This document shows, piece after piece, positions 17,973 to 26,482 of a DNA stretch of 64,000 nt. Source of the stretch: Micromonospora chokoriensis (GTDB lineage: Bacteria; Actinomycetota; Actinomycetes; Mycobacteriales; Micromonosporaceae); assembly GCF_900091505.1 (NCBI RefSeq), contig NZ_LT607409.1, positions 62,001-126,000 of the forward strand, given 5' to 3'. The stretch's first letter is position 1; every line of letters starts with the position of its first letter. The notes below the pieces were generated by a model. It saw only the letters and a list, made by a program, of their open reading frames with translations, was not told the origin of the DNA and searched no databases. A program made the position numbers and the translations under genes.

Positions 17973-18449
17973 ATGACCACGCCCGACCGCCTCTCCCCCG
18001 GCGACGCCGCACCCGAGTTCACCCTCCCCACCGACACCGGCGACCAGCTCTCCCTCACCGACCTGCGCGGTCGCAAGGTCGTCCTGTACGCCTACCCGGC
18101 CGCGATGACCCCCGGCTGCACCAAGCAGGCCTGCGACTTCCGTGACTCGCTCGCCTCGCTCCAGGCCGCCGGCTACGAGGTCGTCGGCATCTCCCCGGAC
18201 AAGCCCGAGAAGCTGGCGACGTTCCGCGAGCGCGACGCGATCACCTTCCCGCTCGTGTCGGACCAGGACCGGTCGGTGCTGACCGCCTACGGCGCGTACG
18301 GCGAGAAGCAGTCGTACGGCAAGACCGTCACCGGCGTGATCCGCTCCACGTTCGTGATCGACGCCGACGGCAAGATCGAGCGGGCGTTCTACAACGTCAA
18401 GGCCACCGGTCACGTCGCCAAGCTCCGCCGCGACCTCGGCCTGGGCTGA
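17973..18449 (+). CDS. bcp: Thiol peroxidase, Bcp/PrxQ-type peroxiredoxin
   Basis: A 158-aa thioredoxin-dependent peroxidase for hydrogen peroxide and organic peroxides. Peroxidatic C49 and resolving C54 are present in MTPGCTKQACDFRD, the spacing of the alpha-helical resolving-Cys PrxQ class. Length is typical. Soluble, cytoplasmic. It is divergent from the Ni/Co operon and may share its regulatory region, though no PerR-like box was seen. Confidence 0.96.
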   Translation: MTTPDRLSPGDAAPEFTLPTDTGDQLSLTDLRGRKVVLYAYPAAMTPGCTKQACDFRDSLASLQAAGYEVVGISPDKPEKLATFRERDAITFPLVSDQDRSVLTAYGAYGEKQSYGKTVTGVIRSTFVIDADGKIERAFYNVKATGHVAKLRRDLGLG

Positions 18450-18674
18450 GTTGTCACATCCGACCATCACGTTCGGTTAGTGGTCCGATGCAAATGCACG
18501 CCTGAGCCCGAGCTGTCACAGCCGGACCGCGGCCTTCGCTGGTCAACGGCGGCCTGCTCGCGTCGAGCCGGATGTGGTCTACGATCCTGATGCGGCTACT
18601 CCGAGCGGCTTCCCGACAGGCAGGCGACCACCTCGGCAGGAGTGGCCGTGGATGCTGGTGGAGTTCAGCTTCAA

Positions 18675-18748
18675 GGGGCCGTAGCCCAACGGCAGGAGGC
18701 ATGCGGTTTAGGTCCGCACCAGTGCGGGTTCGAATCCCGTCGGCCCTA
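18675..18748 (+). tRNA. Class-I-shaped tRNA with UAG anticodon (Leu CUA), unusual
   Basis: A 74-nt cloverleaf: acceptor GGGGCCG/CGGCCCT (one G-U), D-stem GCC/GGC with an 11-nt loop, anticodon stem TGCGG/CCGCA with loop TTTAGGT (anticodon UAG), variable loop only 5 nt, and T-arm GCGGG/CCCGT around TTCGAAT. Discriminator is A; the following bases are CCT, so CCA is not encoded. The anticodon would decode Leu CUA, yet bacterial tRNA-Leu is class II with a long variable arm, which is absent here. All stems pair well, so it does not look decayed. Identity is therefore uncertain. Confidence 0.75.
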
Positions 18749-18843
18749 CCTCGATACTGGCCCGGCACAGTGGCGCAGCCCGACAGGCGACAACTGTCGG
18801 GCGCGTCACTGTCGCGGGTCGCGGGCCTGGTCGTCGGGTCAGG

Positions 18844-19383
18844 ATGGCGGGCGTGAGTCTGCGCTTCATTCTCGACCCCGACCTGACCCCACGACTGCGC
18901 GCCGAGATCGTCGACCTCTGGGCGGCCGTCAGCAACGCCGGCGGCGCTGTCGGGTTCGTGCCGCCGGTCACGGCGGCAGACGTCCACGTCCTCGCCGATC
19001 CGACCTTCGCCGGGATCACCGACGGGCCGGACCGCCTGTTGGCGGCCTATTCGGGCGACCGACTCGTGGGGATGCTGGTCTTCGGTGACACTCGCTTCCC
19101 GCTCAAGGCGCACTGGTGTGTCCTGCAACGGGTGATGGTCCACCCGGACACCCAGGGCACCGGCTACGGCTCGGCGCTGATGACGGAGGCAGCCCGGTTG
19201 GGCCGGGAGTTCGGCCACGAGGCGTTGCACGTCACCGTGCGCGGCGGGCTGGGGTTGGAGAAGTTCTACGACCGTCTCGGCTACCGGGAGATCGGCCGCC
19301 TACCGGGCGCGTTGCGGGTGGCACCCGGCGACGACCGGGACGAGATCCTCATGTGGCTGGACCTGAAGCCGCAACGGCAGTAG
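18844..19383 (+). CDS. GNAT-family N-acetyltransferase
   Basis: A 179-aa single-domain GNAT enzyme. The acetyl-CoA pyrophosphate loop is QGTGYGS in VMVHPDTQGTGYGSALM, preceded by the beta4 strand and followed by FYDRLGYREIGR, the usual C-terminal motif. The substrate is unknown. Start ATG 18844 or the GTG at 18853. It follows the odd tRNA by 95 bases on the same strand. Confidence 0.88.
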   Translation: MAGVSLRFILDPDLTPRLRAEIVDLWAAVSNAGGAVGFVPPVTAADVHVLADPTFAGITDGPDRLLAAYSGDRLVGMLVFGDTRFPLKAHWCVLQRVMVHPDTQGTGYGSALMTEAARLGREFGHEALHVTVRGGLGLEKFYDRLGYREIGRLPGALRVAPGDDRDEILMWLDLKPQRQ

Positions 19384-19452
19384 CACCCGGAGCACCGCCC
19401 AGCGACACCGCCCAGCCGCACCGCCGGGCCGCACCCGCGCGTCTTTCACCAA

Positions 19453-19527
19453 GATCCGCGCAACATCAGGGATGCTGCTGCCTCCCGCCCGCCCGGAAGC
19501 AGCAACATCAGCGAAGCTGCGCGGATC
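19453..19527. repeat. Interrupted palindrome of REP-like type
   Basis: Outer arms GATCCGCGCA (19453-19462) and TGCGCGGATC (19518-19527) are perfect; inner arms GCTGCTGCC/GGAAGCAGC pair with one mismatch. Inside, CAACATCAG occurs twice as a direct repeat. It sits in the 248-bp space after the GNAT gene, followed by a low-complexity GGCGTGGGGC-type run (about 19535-19620). It could be a terminator or a dispersed repeat. Confidence 0.5.
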
Positions 19528-19631
19528 GTGGCCGCGTGGGCGCGGCGCGCGGGGCGTGGGGCGTGGGCGGGGCGTAGGGCGTGGGCGCGACGCGGCGCGC
19601 GGGCGCGCGGGCGCGTGGGCGTCGGGCTCGG

Positions 19632-20618
19632 TCAGCCGCACCAGCGGGCGTTCGCCACAGCGGGTTGGGCGGCCGGCGTGCCGGTGGCCGGGGCGCTCGC
19701 CTGCGCCACCTCGACCGGCCGGCGTACCGGTGTCGGCGTGACGGCGGGCCGGGCGGCCGGTGGGCGGGGCGACGCGGACGCGCGCGGGGTCGCCGCGACG
19801 GCGCCGCGCCCGTACATCCGGACCGTGCTGTTCTGCACCTGACCTGGTGCCATCCGGATGCCGCCGACGGTGACCCGGTTGCCGTACACGTCGCTGACGC
19901 GGATGGTGAACGGACCGGCTCCGGCCCCCGAGGCGATCAGCCAGTAGTTGTAGTCCTGCCGGGCGGCCGACCGGAACGTGCCACTGTCACCCTGCCGCAC
20001 CTCGACGGACCGCAGCGGGTTGCCGTGGTTTCCGACGCGGACGGCGAACCACCACTGCGACGAGCCCTCCTTCATGCGGAAGGTGAGCGGTCCGGGCAGC
20101 GGCGGGTTGACCACCGCGCGGTAGGTGACGGGGACGAGGCCCTGGACGGGGTCGGCGATCCGGGCGAACGCCTCGCGGGACAGGTCGAGGTGCCCGGGCG
20201 CGCACTCCGGGCACTGATCCATGATCAGCACACGGACGGTGCCCTTCGGGCCGGTCACGTCGAGGAATCCGCCGCAGGCGGCGCCGGCGGAGTATTCGGT
20301 CGGGCCGAGGGCGACGTAGAGCCGATTGGCGGGTGCCGCCGGGTTCGAGCAGTTGCCGCCGGCGCCCTTCGAGTCGTAGAAGGTCGCCTTGCCGTTGTGT
20401 GTGGCGGTGCCGGTGGGTGGCGCGGCGGCGCTGGCCGGGCCGGCGGCGCAGGCCGGGGCGGCGCCGGACCGCAGGGTCAGGGTGAGCCCGAGTGCCGCCG
20501 CGACGACTGTGACGCCGGTGGCGACCAGCCAGGGCGTCGAGCGGGACGACGACGCCTGCTGCTCCTGGGGAGCGTGGTCCAGGTCGATGTCGATGTCGAC
20601 CGCGTTGACGTCCGTCAC
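19632..20618 (-). CDS. Expansin-like protein (double-psi beta barrel + D2 domain)
   Basis: A 328-aa membrane-anchored or exported protein with a hydrophobic segment at about 30-50. An RlpA/expansin double-psi barrel follows, with ATFYDSKGAGGNCSN and the acidic loop MDQCPECAPGHLDLS; the Asp after HL aligns with the functional Asp of bacterial expansins. The second domain has the carbohydrate-binding aromatics SSQWWFAVR and YNYW. The C-terminal 60 residues are Pro/Ala/Thr rich. Bacterial expansins loosen cellulose or wall networks without hydrolysis. A cellulase gene lies at the far end of the window but is not linked. Confidence 0.85.
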   Translation of the reverse strand: MTDVNAVDIDIDLDHAPQEQQASSSRSTPWLVATGVTVVAAALGLTLTLRSGAAPACAAGPASAAAPPTGTATHNGKATFYDSKGAGGNCSNPAAPANRLYVALGPTEYSAGAACGGFLDVTGPKGTVRVLIMDQCPECAPGHLDLSREAFARIADPVQGLVPVTYRAVVNPPLPGPLTFRMKEGSSQWWFAVRVGNHGNPLRSVEVRQGDSGTFRSAARQDYNYWLIASGAGAGPFTIRVSDVYGNRVTVGGIRMAPGQVQNSTVRMYGRGAVAATPRASASPRPPAARPAVTPTPVRRPVEVAQASAPATGTPAAQPAVANARWCG

Positions 20619-20732
20619 GACGGCGATGCTGCCGGACCCGGGCGCGCAGGGACAAGCCGGCTAAGCCAAAGCTAAGACAGCATCGACGGACGGTGATCGG
20701 CGCGTGTCGGCAGCGGTTTCGGCGGGCCCGGG

Positions 20733-21551
20733 TCAGGGGGCGATGACGACGGCGTCTCCCACGGTCAGCTGTCCACTGTCGACCGGCACCAGGTTGAGGC
20801 CGAAGAGGAGCTTCTGCTTGACGTTGCGGTGTCGTCCGAGTGTGCGCAGCGGCTCCTTCGTGCGTACCCCGGTCTCCTGGTCGGTCGTGGTCACCACGCA
20901 CCTGTCGCACGGCCCGGCGGCCCGGAAGCGCAGGTCGCCGACGCGCAGCGACCGGCCCACCCAGTCGTCCTCGGCCCAGGCCGGTGCCCCGTCGACCACC
21001 AGGTTGGGCCGGAACCGGGTCATCGGCACCGGGTCCTCGCCCGCTTCGGCGAGCCAGTCGTTCAGGGCGTCGAGGGACGCGGTGTTCGTCAGCAGCAGCG
21101 GGTAGGCGTCGGCGAAGCTGACCTGGTCGCCGGTGTCGTGTTCGCGGGAGCCGGCGGCCAGGTGGCGGGTCGGTCGGGCCAGCCAAACCAGCCGCACCGG
21201 TCGGCCGAGCAGCGCGCCGAGCCAGTCGTCGGCCGCCGGGCCGGCCGGCAGCGCCGGGACCGGGAACGCGCGGCTGCGGAAGGTCCGCACCGGGACCGGT
21301 TCACCGCCGCCCGGTTCGGGCACGTCGAGGTCGGGCTGCCCGTCGGCGCGCAGCGTCAGACCACCGGCCCGCACGGTGGCCCGCAGCCCGACCAGCCGGG
21401 TGGTGTCGCGCTGGGTGACGCCGACGCCGTCGGCGTCCACGACCATCCACCGCCGGTCGCCGGCCAGGCCCCACGGCTGCACGAACGCGCCGTCGTGGTC
21501 GAGCCGGTGACAGCCCTTGACGGGGTACGTGTGGATCGCGGTCAGCCGCAC
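20733..21551 (-). CDS. MOSC-domain protein (YcbX-like)
   Basis: A 272-aa protein with an N-terminal MOSC beta-barrel (AIHTYPVKGCHRL) and a C-terminal MOSC domain carrying the conserved Cys in AGPCDRCVVTTTDQETG. Family members are molybdenum-cofactor sulfurase-related or Moco-dependent N-hydroxylated-base reductases (YcbX, mARC). GTG 21551 starts only 4 bases after the stop of the methyltransferase gene upstream, so the two are co-transcribed. Upstream frame beyond the GTG is shadow of that gene. Confidence 0.9.
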   Translation of the reverse strand: MRLTAIHTYPVKGCHRLDHDGAFVQPWGLAGDRRWMVVDADGVGVTQRDTTRLVGLRATVRAGGLTLRADGQPDLDVPEPGGGEPVPVRTFRSRAFPVPALPAGPAADDWLGALLGRPVRLVWLARPTRHLAAGSREHDTGDQVSFADAYPLLLTNTASLDALNDWLAEAGEDPVPMTRFRPNLVVDGAPAWAEDDWVGRSLRVGDLRFRAAGPCDRCVVTTTDQETGVRTKEPLRTLGRHRNVKQKLLFGLNLVPVDSGQLTVGDAVVIAP

Positions 21552-21555
21552 CCGG

Positions 21556-22389
21556 TCACCATGCCACGCCGATGCCGTCGCCCGGGTACCAGTGGTTGGC
21601 GGGGCTCTCCCGGTAGGCGAGGAACCGGCGGCCGGTGCGTTCGGCGTGCTCGGCGAGCACGTTGGTGCTGGTGACGTTGTCGGTGAGCAGGAGCGCGCCG
21701 GGGGCGAGCTTCGGCTCGACGGCGTCGAACTCGCGCTTCTCGTGGGCGCGGCTGTGGTCGCTGTCGTGCAGGAACAGGTCGACCGGGCGGTCAAGTGCGC
21801 CGATCGAGGCGATCGAGTCACCGATCACCAGGTCGACGACCTCCGACCAGGGCTCGACCCGGGCGAGGTAGCCGGCCTCGGGGTTGATGTCCAGCGAGGT
21901 GACCCGACCGGGGTGCCCCTCCTGCGCGTTGCGCAGCAGGGCGGAGGCCAGGACGCAGGTGCCCAGCCCCTTGTCGACGCCGGTCTCCACGATGTGCGCG
22001 GGGCGGGTGGCCCGAACGATCGCGTACCAGCCGACGCGCCGGGCGTAGTGCACCTTCTTGTCGGCGAGACCGCGGCGGGCCGCGCCGGCGGTGGTCTGTT
22101 CGATGTGGTCGCGCAGCGCCTGGTCGGACTCGATCTCGTCGAGCCATCCCCGGACCTGTTGGACCGGGCGGTCGCAGACCACGCTGACGAACCAGGCCAG
22201 GTGGTGACGGCTCAGTTTCGTCAGCTCGTACGTGTAGTTGTGATGCTCTCGGGAGGTGACCAGCCACCGGGCCGAGATGCGCAGCACCTTGGCGTCGTGG
22301 CGGGCGACCCGGGCCAGCCGCTTGGGAAACGCGGCGACGGGTGCGAGTGGGGTACGGGCGATGGCTCGGCGCAACTGCGTAGCGTCCAC
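21556..22389 (-). CDS. Class I SAM-dependent methyltransferase
   Basis: A 277-aa protein with a Rossmann methyltransferase core in the second half: motif I IVETGVDKGLGT, an acidic motif II in VTSLDINPEAG, and VDLFLHDSDHSRAHEKREFDAV, typical of Methyltransf_24 O-methyltransferases. The N-terminal 100 residues are helical. Substrate unknown. Divergent from the LCP gene that opens the polysaccharide locus, so a sugar or glycolipid substrate is possible but unproven. Confidence 0.85.
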   Translation of the reverse strand: MDATQLRRAIARTPLAPVAAFPKRLARVARHDAKVLRISARWLVTSREHHNYTYELTKLSRHHLAWFVSVVCDRPVQQVRGWLDEIESDQALRDHIEQTTAGAARRGLADKKVHYARRVGWYAIVRATRPAHIVETGVDKGLGTCVLASALLRNAQEGHPGRVTSLDINPEAGYLARVEPWSEVVDLVIGDSIASIGALDRPVDLFLHDSDHSRAHEKREFDAVEPKLAPGALLLTDNVTSTNVLAEHAERTGRRFLAYRESPANHWYPGDGIGVAW

Positions 22390-22509
22390 CGCTGCTTCAT
22401 ACCAGGTTCAGGCGATCGTCCGGGCGAAAAGTTTTTTTGGTCAGGATGTGAAACCGTACGGCCCAGACGGGGGCACGTGAGCGTAACCCGCAATCAGTAG
22501 CATCGCGGC

Positions 22510-23577
22510 ATGCAGTATCGCCAGGAGTACGCGGAGCCCGAAACCCAGTTCATTGCAGCACAGCAACCACCGGAGCCGACTCAGCCGACGCGTCCGCGGC
22601 GTCGCCGGTGGCGGAAGATCGCGCTGATCACCTTCGTGGTCGTCGCGTTGCTCGCTGGCGGTGGCATGGTCGCCGGAGGTCTCTACTTCCGTTCGATCAA
22701 CTCGGGCATCGAACGCGTCGACGCCTTCAAGGACGTGCCGGAGGAGTCCCGGCCCCAGGTCGTCGCCAAGGGCGCCCTGAACATCATGATCCTCGGCAGC
22801 GACTCCCGCGATCCGGAGAACAGCTCCGGCTCCCGGACCGACACCATCATCCTGGCCCACCTTCCGAAGGACCGGCAGAGCGCACAGCTCATCTCGATCC
22901 CCCGGGACAGCTGGGTCAGCGTGCCGGAGTCGCCGCAGGGCCGGGGCGGTCGGGACGCGAAGATCAACGCAGCGTTCGCGTGGGGTGGCGTTCCGCTCAT
23001 GGTGCAGACCGTGGAGAAGTTCACCGGCGTCCGCATCGACAACGTGGCGATGGTCGACTTCGCCGGCTTCAAGGAGATCGTGGACGCCCTGGGCGGCATC
23101 GACATCACCGTGGACAAGGGCTTCACGTCGAAGCACTCGCTGAACCCGGACGGCCGGCGGGAGTTCGTCGCGGGCCGGCAGACCATGGACGGTGGCGCCG
23201 CACTGGACTACGCCCGCGAGCGCTACGCGTTCGCCGAGGGCGACTTCACCCGGATCAAGCACCAGCAGCAGGTCATCAAGGCGATCCTGGACAAGGCCGC
23301 CTCCGGTGGCACGCTGGGCAGCCCCACCAAGCTGAACTCGTTCGTCCGTGCCACCGCCGACGCTGTCGCCGTCGACGAATCGATGTCCCTGGTGGACCTG
23401 GCGACGCAGTTGCGACACCTGCGCAGCGGGCAACTCAGCTTCTTGACCTGCCCCACCACGGGCACCGGCCGGATGGGCAGCGAGAGCGTCGTTCTCGTGG
23501 ACAAGCCGAAGGCGGAGCGGGTCTTCGACGCAGTTCGTCGCGATGCCGTTGGGGAGATTGCATCAGCGGCGAAATAG
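22510..23577 (+). CDS. LytR-CpsA-Psr (LCP) family glycopolymer-peptidoglycan ligase
   Basis: A 355-aa protein with an Arg-rich cytosolic start, one helix (about 37-57) and an extracellular LCP domain. Conserved pyrophosphate/lipid-binding residues appear in ILGSDSRD, GSRTDTIILAHL, SIPRDSWV and LDYARERYAF. LCP enzymes move a polyprenyl-pyrophosphate-linked glycan onto peptidoglycan. As first gene of a locus with an initiating transferase, polymerase and flippase, it very likely attaches the product of that locus to the wall. A T7 run (about 22434) lies in the divergent promoter region. Confidence 0.95.
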   Translation: MQYRQEYAEPETQFIAAQQPPEPTQPTRPRRRRWRKIALITFVVVALLAGGGMVAGGLYFRSINSGIERVDAFKDVPEESRPQVVAKGALNIMILGSDSRDPENSSGSRTDTIILAHLPKDRQSAQLISIPRDSWVSVPESPQGRGGRDAKINAAFAWGGVPLMVQTVEKFTGVRIDNVAMVDFAGFKEIVDALGGIDITVDKGFTSKHSLNPDGRREFVAGRQTMDGGAALDYARERYAFAEGDFTRIKHQQQVIKAILDKAASGGTLGSPTKLNSFVRATADAVAVDESMSLVDLATQLRHLRSGQLSFLTCPTTGTGRMGSESVVLVDKPKAERVFDAVRRDAVGEIASAAK

Positions 23578-23691
23578 CCAGCGGATATCGGCCCTTCGTC
23601 TAATACCGGCCGACCTGACCTGGCCGTAACCTTCCTTCGCCCTTCGGGTCGAAGCCTGATTTCCGAAGGACTAACGGGGGAAAGGTTGACC

Positions 23692-25191
23692 ATGTCGGGT
23701 CATTCGACGACAAGCCGATCAGACATACCACCACAATGGACCGGGGAACGGCCCGGTCCGACCCAGCGCCCGGTCTCACCCGCGCCGAAGAGCACGCCAA
23801 CACCGCAGCCGGGCCTGGAGACCACTGCGGTCCTGCCGTACGCAGGATCCCGCACGTCGACCCGGACGCGCCTGCTGCGGGCCTGGATGATGACGGTTCC
23901 GATCGACGTCGTGGCGCTGCTCTTCCCACTGGCGATCTCGCAGAACTACTGGCGCGGCACGCTCGTCAACGCCGGCCTCACCATGGCGATCTTCGCGGCC
24001 GGCGGGCTCTACCAGGCCCGCCGGCACGTGAGCATCCTGGACGAGCTGCCGAGCATCGTCGGGCGTCTGCTGGCGTCGGCAGCGGTGGTGGCCATCATCG
24101 CCGCGGAACGCCACGCCTCGGTCGAGTACGTCGGTGGTTTCATGCGTGGCGTCGCCATCTCCGCCGGTCTGGTGATCGTCGGTCGGGCGCTCAGCCGGGC
24201 ACTCACCATCCTGGTGCGCAAGCGTCGCTGGGTGGAGCACAACGCGATCATCATCGGCAGCGGACCGGTCGCCCTGGAACTGGCCCGGTTGCTGCGCCGC
24301 TATCCGCAGTACGGGCTGCGCTTCGTCGGTTGCGTGGACGTGACCGCGCAGCAGGACCCCGCGGTGCTCCCCCTCCTCGGCAGCCTCAACGACCTGGAGA
24401 AGCTCGTCCGGGTGCTGAAGGTCGAGGTCCTGGTCATCGCCGACCCCGACTGCCCGGAAGCTCAACTGATGGACAGCCTGCTGCTGCCCGGCAGCTCGCG
24501 CTGCGACCTGTGGGAGGTGCCGCGCCTGTGGGGGTCCCGCTCGCAGGGCGGATACCCCGACCACATCGGCGCGATCCCGATCGTGAAGGTCGGCGACATC
24601 TCGCTGTCCGGTCCGCGTTGGGCGATCAAGCGGGCCTCCGACGTGGTGTTCTCCGGCCTCGCCCTGCTCCTGCTCAGCCCGGTGCTGCTGCTGTGCGCGA
24701 TCGCGACCTTCATCGACGGCGGGCGGGGCATCTTCTTCTACCAGGAGCGGATCGGCCGCTTCGGCAAGCCGTTCAACGTGGTCAAGTTCCGGTCGATGCG
24801 CCCGGTCGACGAAACCGAGTCGCAGACGAACTGGTCGATCGCGAACGACCGGCGGGTCGGGCCGATCGGTCGGTTCATGCGCCGCACCTCCCTGGACGAG
24901 CTTCCCCAGCTGTGGAACATCCTGCGCGGTGACATGAGCGTGGTCGGGCCGCGCCCGGAGCGCCCGTACTTCGTGGAGAAGTTCTCAGCGGAATACCCGA
25001 ACTACGCGATGCGGCACCGCGTTCCGGTTGGCCTCACCGGGCTAGCCCAGGTCAGTGGCCTGCGCGGTGACACGCCGATCTCCGACCGGGCGCGGTTCGA
25101 CAACTACTACATCGAGAACTGGTCGCTCTGGCTGGACGTCAAGGTCGTGCTGCGTACGGTCGCCGAAGTCTTCCGGGGCGGCGGACGATGA
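23692..25191 (+). CDS. Initiating polyprenyl-phosphate hexose-1-phosphate transferase (WbaP/ExoY-like)
   Basis: A 499-aa membrane enzyme that starts repeat-unit synthesis by moving sugar-1-phosphate to undecaprenyl phosphate. ATG 23692 is preferred to TTG 23686. Four N-terminal helices and a CoA-binding-like Rossmann domain (NAIIIGSGPVALEL) precede the catalytic domain (KRASDVVF ... FRSMRP ... SLDELPQLWNILRGDMSVVGPRPE ... VPVGLTGLAQVSG). The DE and PRPE catalytic motifs are intact. It follows LCP by 114 bases and ends 3 bases from the convergent DUF1501 gene. Confidence 0.95.
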   Translation: MSGHSTTSRSDIPPQWTGERPGPTQRPVSPAPKSTPTPQPGLETTAVLPYAGSRTSTRTRLLRAWMMTVPIDVVALLFPLAISQNYWRGTLVNAGLTMAIFAAGGLYQARRHVSILDELPSIVGRLLASAAVVAIIAAERHASVEYVGGFMRGVAISAGLVIVGRALSRALTILVRKRRWVEHNAIIIGSGPVALELARLLRRYPQYGLRFVGCVDVTAQQDPAVLPLLGSLNDLEKLVRVLKVEVLVIADPDCPEAQLMDSLLLPGSSRCDLWEVPRLWGSRSQGGYPDHIGAIPIVKVGDISLSGPRWAIKRASDVVFSGLALLLLSPVLLLCAIATFIDGGRGIFFYQERIGRFGKPFNVVKFRSMRPVDETESQTNWSIANDRRVGPIGRFMRRTSLDELPQLWNILRGDMSVVGPRPERPYFVEKFSAEYPNYAMRHRVPVGLTGLAQVSGLRGDTPISDRARFDNYYIENWSLWLDVKVVLRTVAEVFRGGGR

Positions 25192-25194
25192 CCG

Positions 25195-26469
25195 TCAGCG
25201 GCCCCGTGAGCTGAGCAGAGGCAGGAGTTGGGCCCGGTAACCGCCGAGGTAGCGGTCCGGGTCCCCAGCCAGGACGTGGGCGAGAACGGTGCCGAAGACG
25301 TCCCGGAAGTCCGTCGTCGCCTTGAGGTCGCCGTCGTCCAGATCGGTCAGGCTCGGCTGCTCGCCATAGAACCCACCGGCCACGCTGTGACCCAACACGA
25401 AAACCGGGCCGGCCGTACCGTGGTCGGTGCCGTCGGAGGCGTTCGCCCGGACCCTCCGGCCGAACTCGCTGTAGACGACGACGGTGACCCGACGGCCGGC
25501 CTCGGTACGTCCCATCCGGTCCACGAAGCCGCTCAGCGCCTCATCCAGGTGCCGCAACAGCGTCTCCTGCCACACACGCTCCCCGGCGTGAGTGTCGAAG
25601 CCGCCGAGACTCACTGAGTAGACCCGTGTGGGGACCCGGGACTCGACGCACCGGGCGACGAGCGCCAACTGGGCCGTCAACGCGTTGTCACCCCCCGTCC
25701 CGGTGGCCGGGACGGCCTCCCCACCGCTGTGACTCTGCTCGTCGGAGCCGCTGCCTGCGGACTTCGTCACCACCCGGTTCATGGTGATGAGGTCGGCGTA
25801 GGAGGCCGCCGCTCGTGCCTGCATCTCCGACTCACCGGGCTCGGCCTGGCCGAGGGCCGAGACCACATCGGGAGTGACGCCCGGCGGCAGGACGAGCCCG
25901 CGGTAGCTCACGCAGGCGCCGATGCGGGACTTGCCCACCAGCATCGGCGGCAGGGCCGGCTCGAAGCTCACGGCCGTCTCGGTCGCGGCCTTCGTGCCGT
26001 CCAGCCACCGCCCCACCCACCCGGTCGGAGCAGGAGTGCCGGGGGACGCGGTCTGCCATATGTCCATCGACTTGAAGTGACTCCGGTCCGGCTTGGGGTA
26101 GCCGGCCCCCAGGACGATCGCCATGTGCTTCGCGTCCCACAGTCGCTTCAATCCGCGCAACATCGGATTGAGACCCAGCGCCTGGTCGATTCGCAGCACC
26201 CGCTCCGGCGCGTACGCCAGCTCCGGCCGCGCGCGGTGGTAGGCCGGATCCGCGTACGGCACGACAGTGTTGAGCCCGTCGTTACCGCCGTAGAGAGTGA
26301 CCAGGACGAGCGTGGGCAGGCCGTCCTCGACGTCGCCGGCGGCAACCTTCTCGGCAGTCCGGAGCAGTTCCTGAAAGCCCAGCACGCCCGCGCCGGCCGC
26401 CAACGCGCTCCCGCCGATCACCCCGGAGGAGATGAGGAAGCGCCGTCGAGTCAATGCATCCATGTCCAC
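25195..26469 (-). CDS. DUF1501 family exported protein
   Basis: A 424-aa protein with a twin-arginine signal (RRRFLISSG followed by a hydrophobic Ala/Gly run) and the DUF1501 alkaline-phosphatase-like superfamily core: TLVLVTLYGGNDGLNTVVP, YSVSLGGFDTHAG, YSEFGRRVRANASDGTDHGTAGPVFVLG. The His/Asp residues resemble metal ligands of the sulfatase/phosphatase fold, but activity is not known. Always paired with a DUF1800 protein, as here (13 bases downstream of it). The start may be the second Met (26463). The pair is antisense to the polysaccharide genes around it. Confidence 0.9.
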   Translation of the reverse strand: MDMDALTRRRFLISSGVIGGSALAAGAGVLGFQELLRTAEKVAAGDVEDGLPTLVLVTLYGGNDGLNTVVPYADPAYHRARPELAYAPERVLRIDQALGLNPMLRGLKRLWDAKHMAIVLGAGYPKPDRSHFKSMDIWQTASPGTPAPTGWVGRWLDGTKAATETAVSFEPALPPMLVGKSRIGACVSYRGLVLPPGVTPDVVSALGQAEPGESEMQARAAASYADLITMNRVVTKSAGSGSDEQSHSGGEAVPATGTGGDNALTAQLALVARCVESRVPTRVYSVSLGGFDTHAGERVWQETLLRHLDEALSGFVDRMGRTEAGRRVTVVVYSEFGRRVRANASDGTDHGTAGPVFVLGHSVAGGFYGEQPSLTDLDDGDLKATTDFRDVFGTVLAHVLAGDPDRYLGGYRAQLLPLLSSRGR

Positions 26470-26482
26470 ACACCCACTCGGG

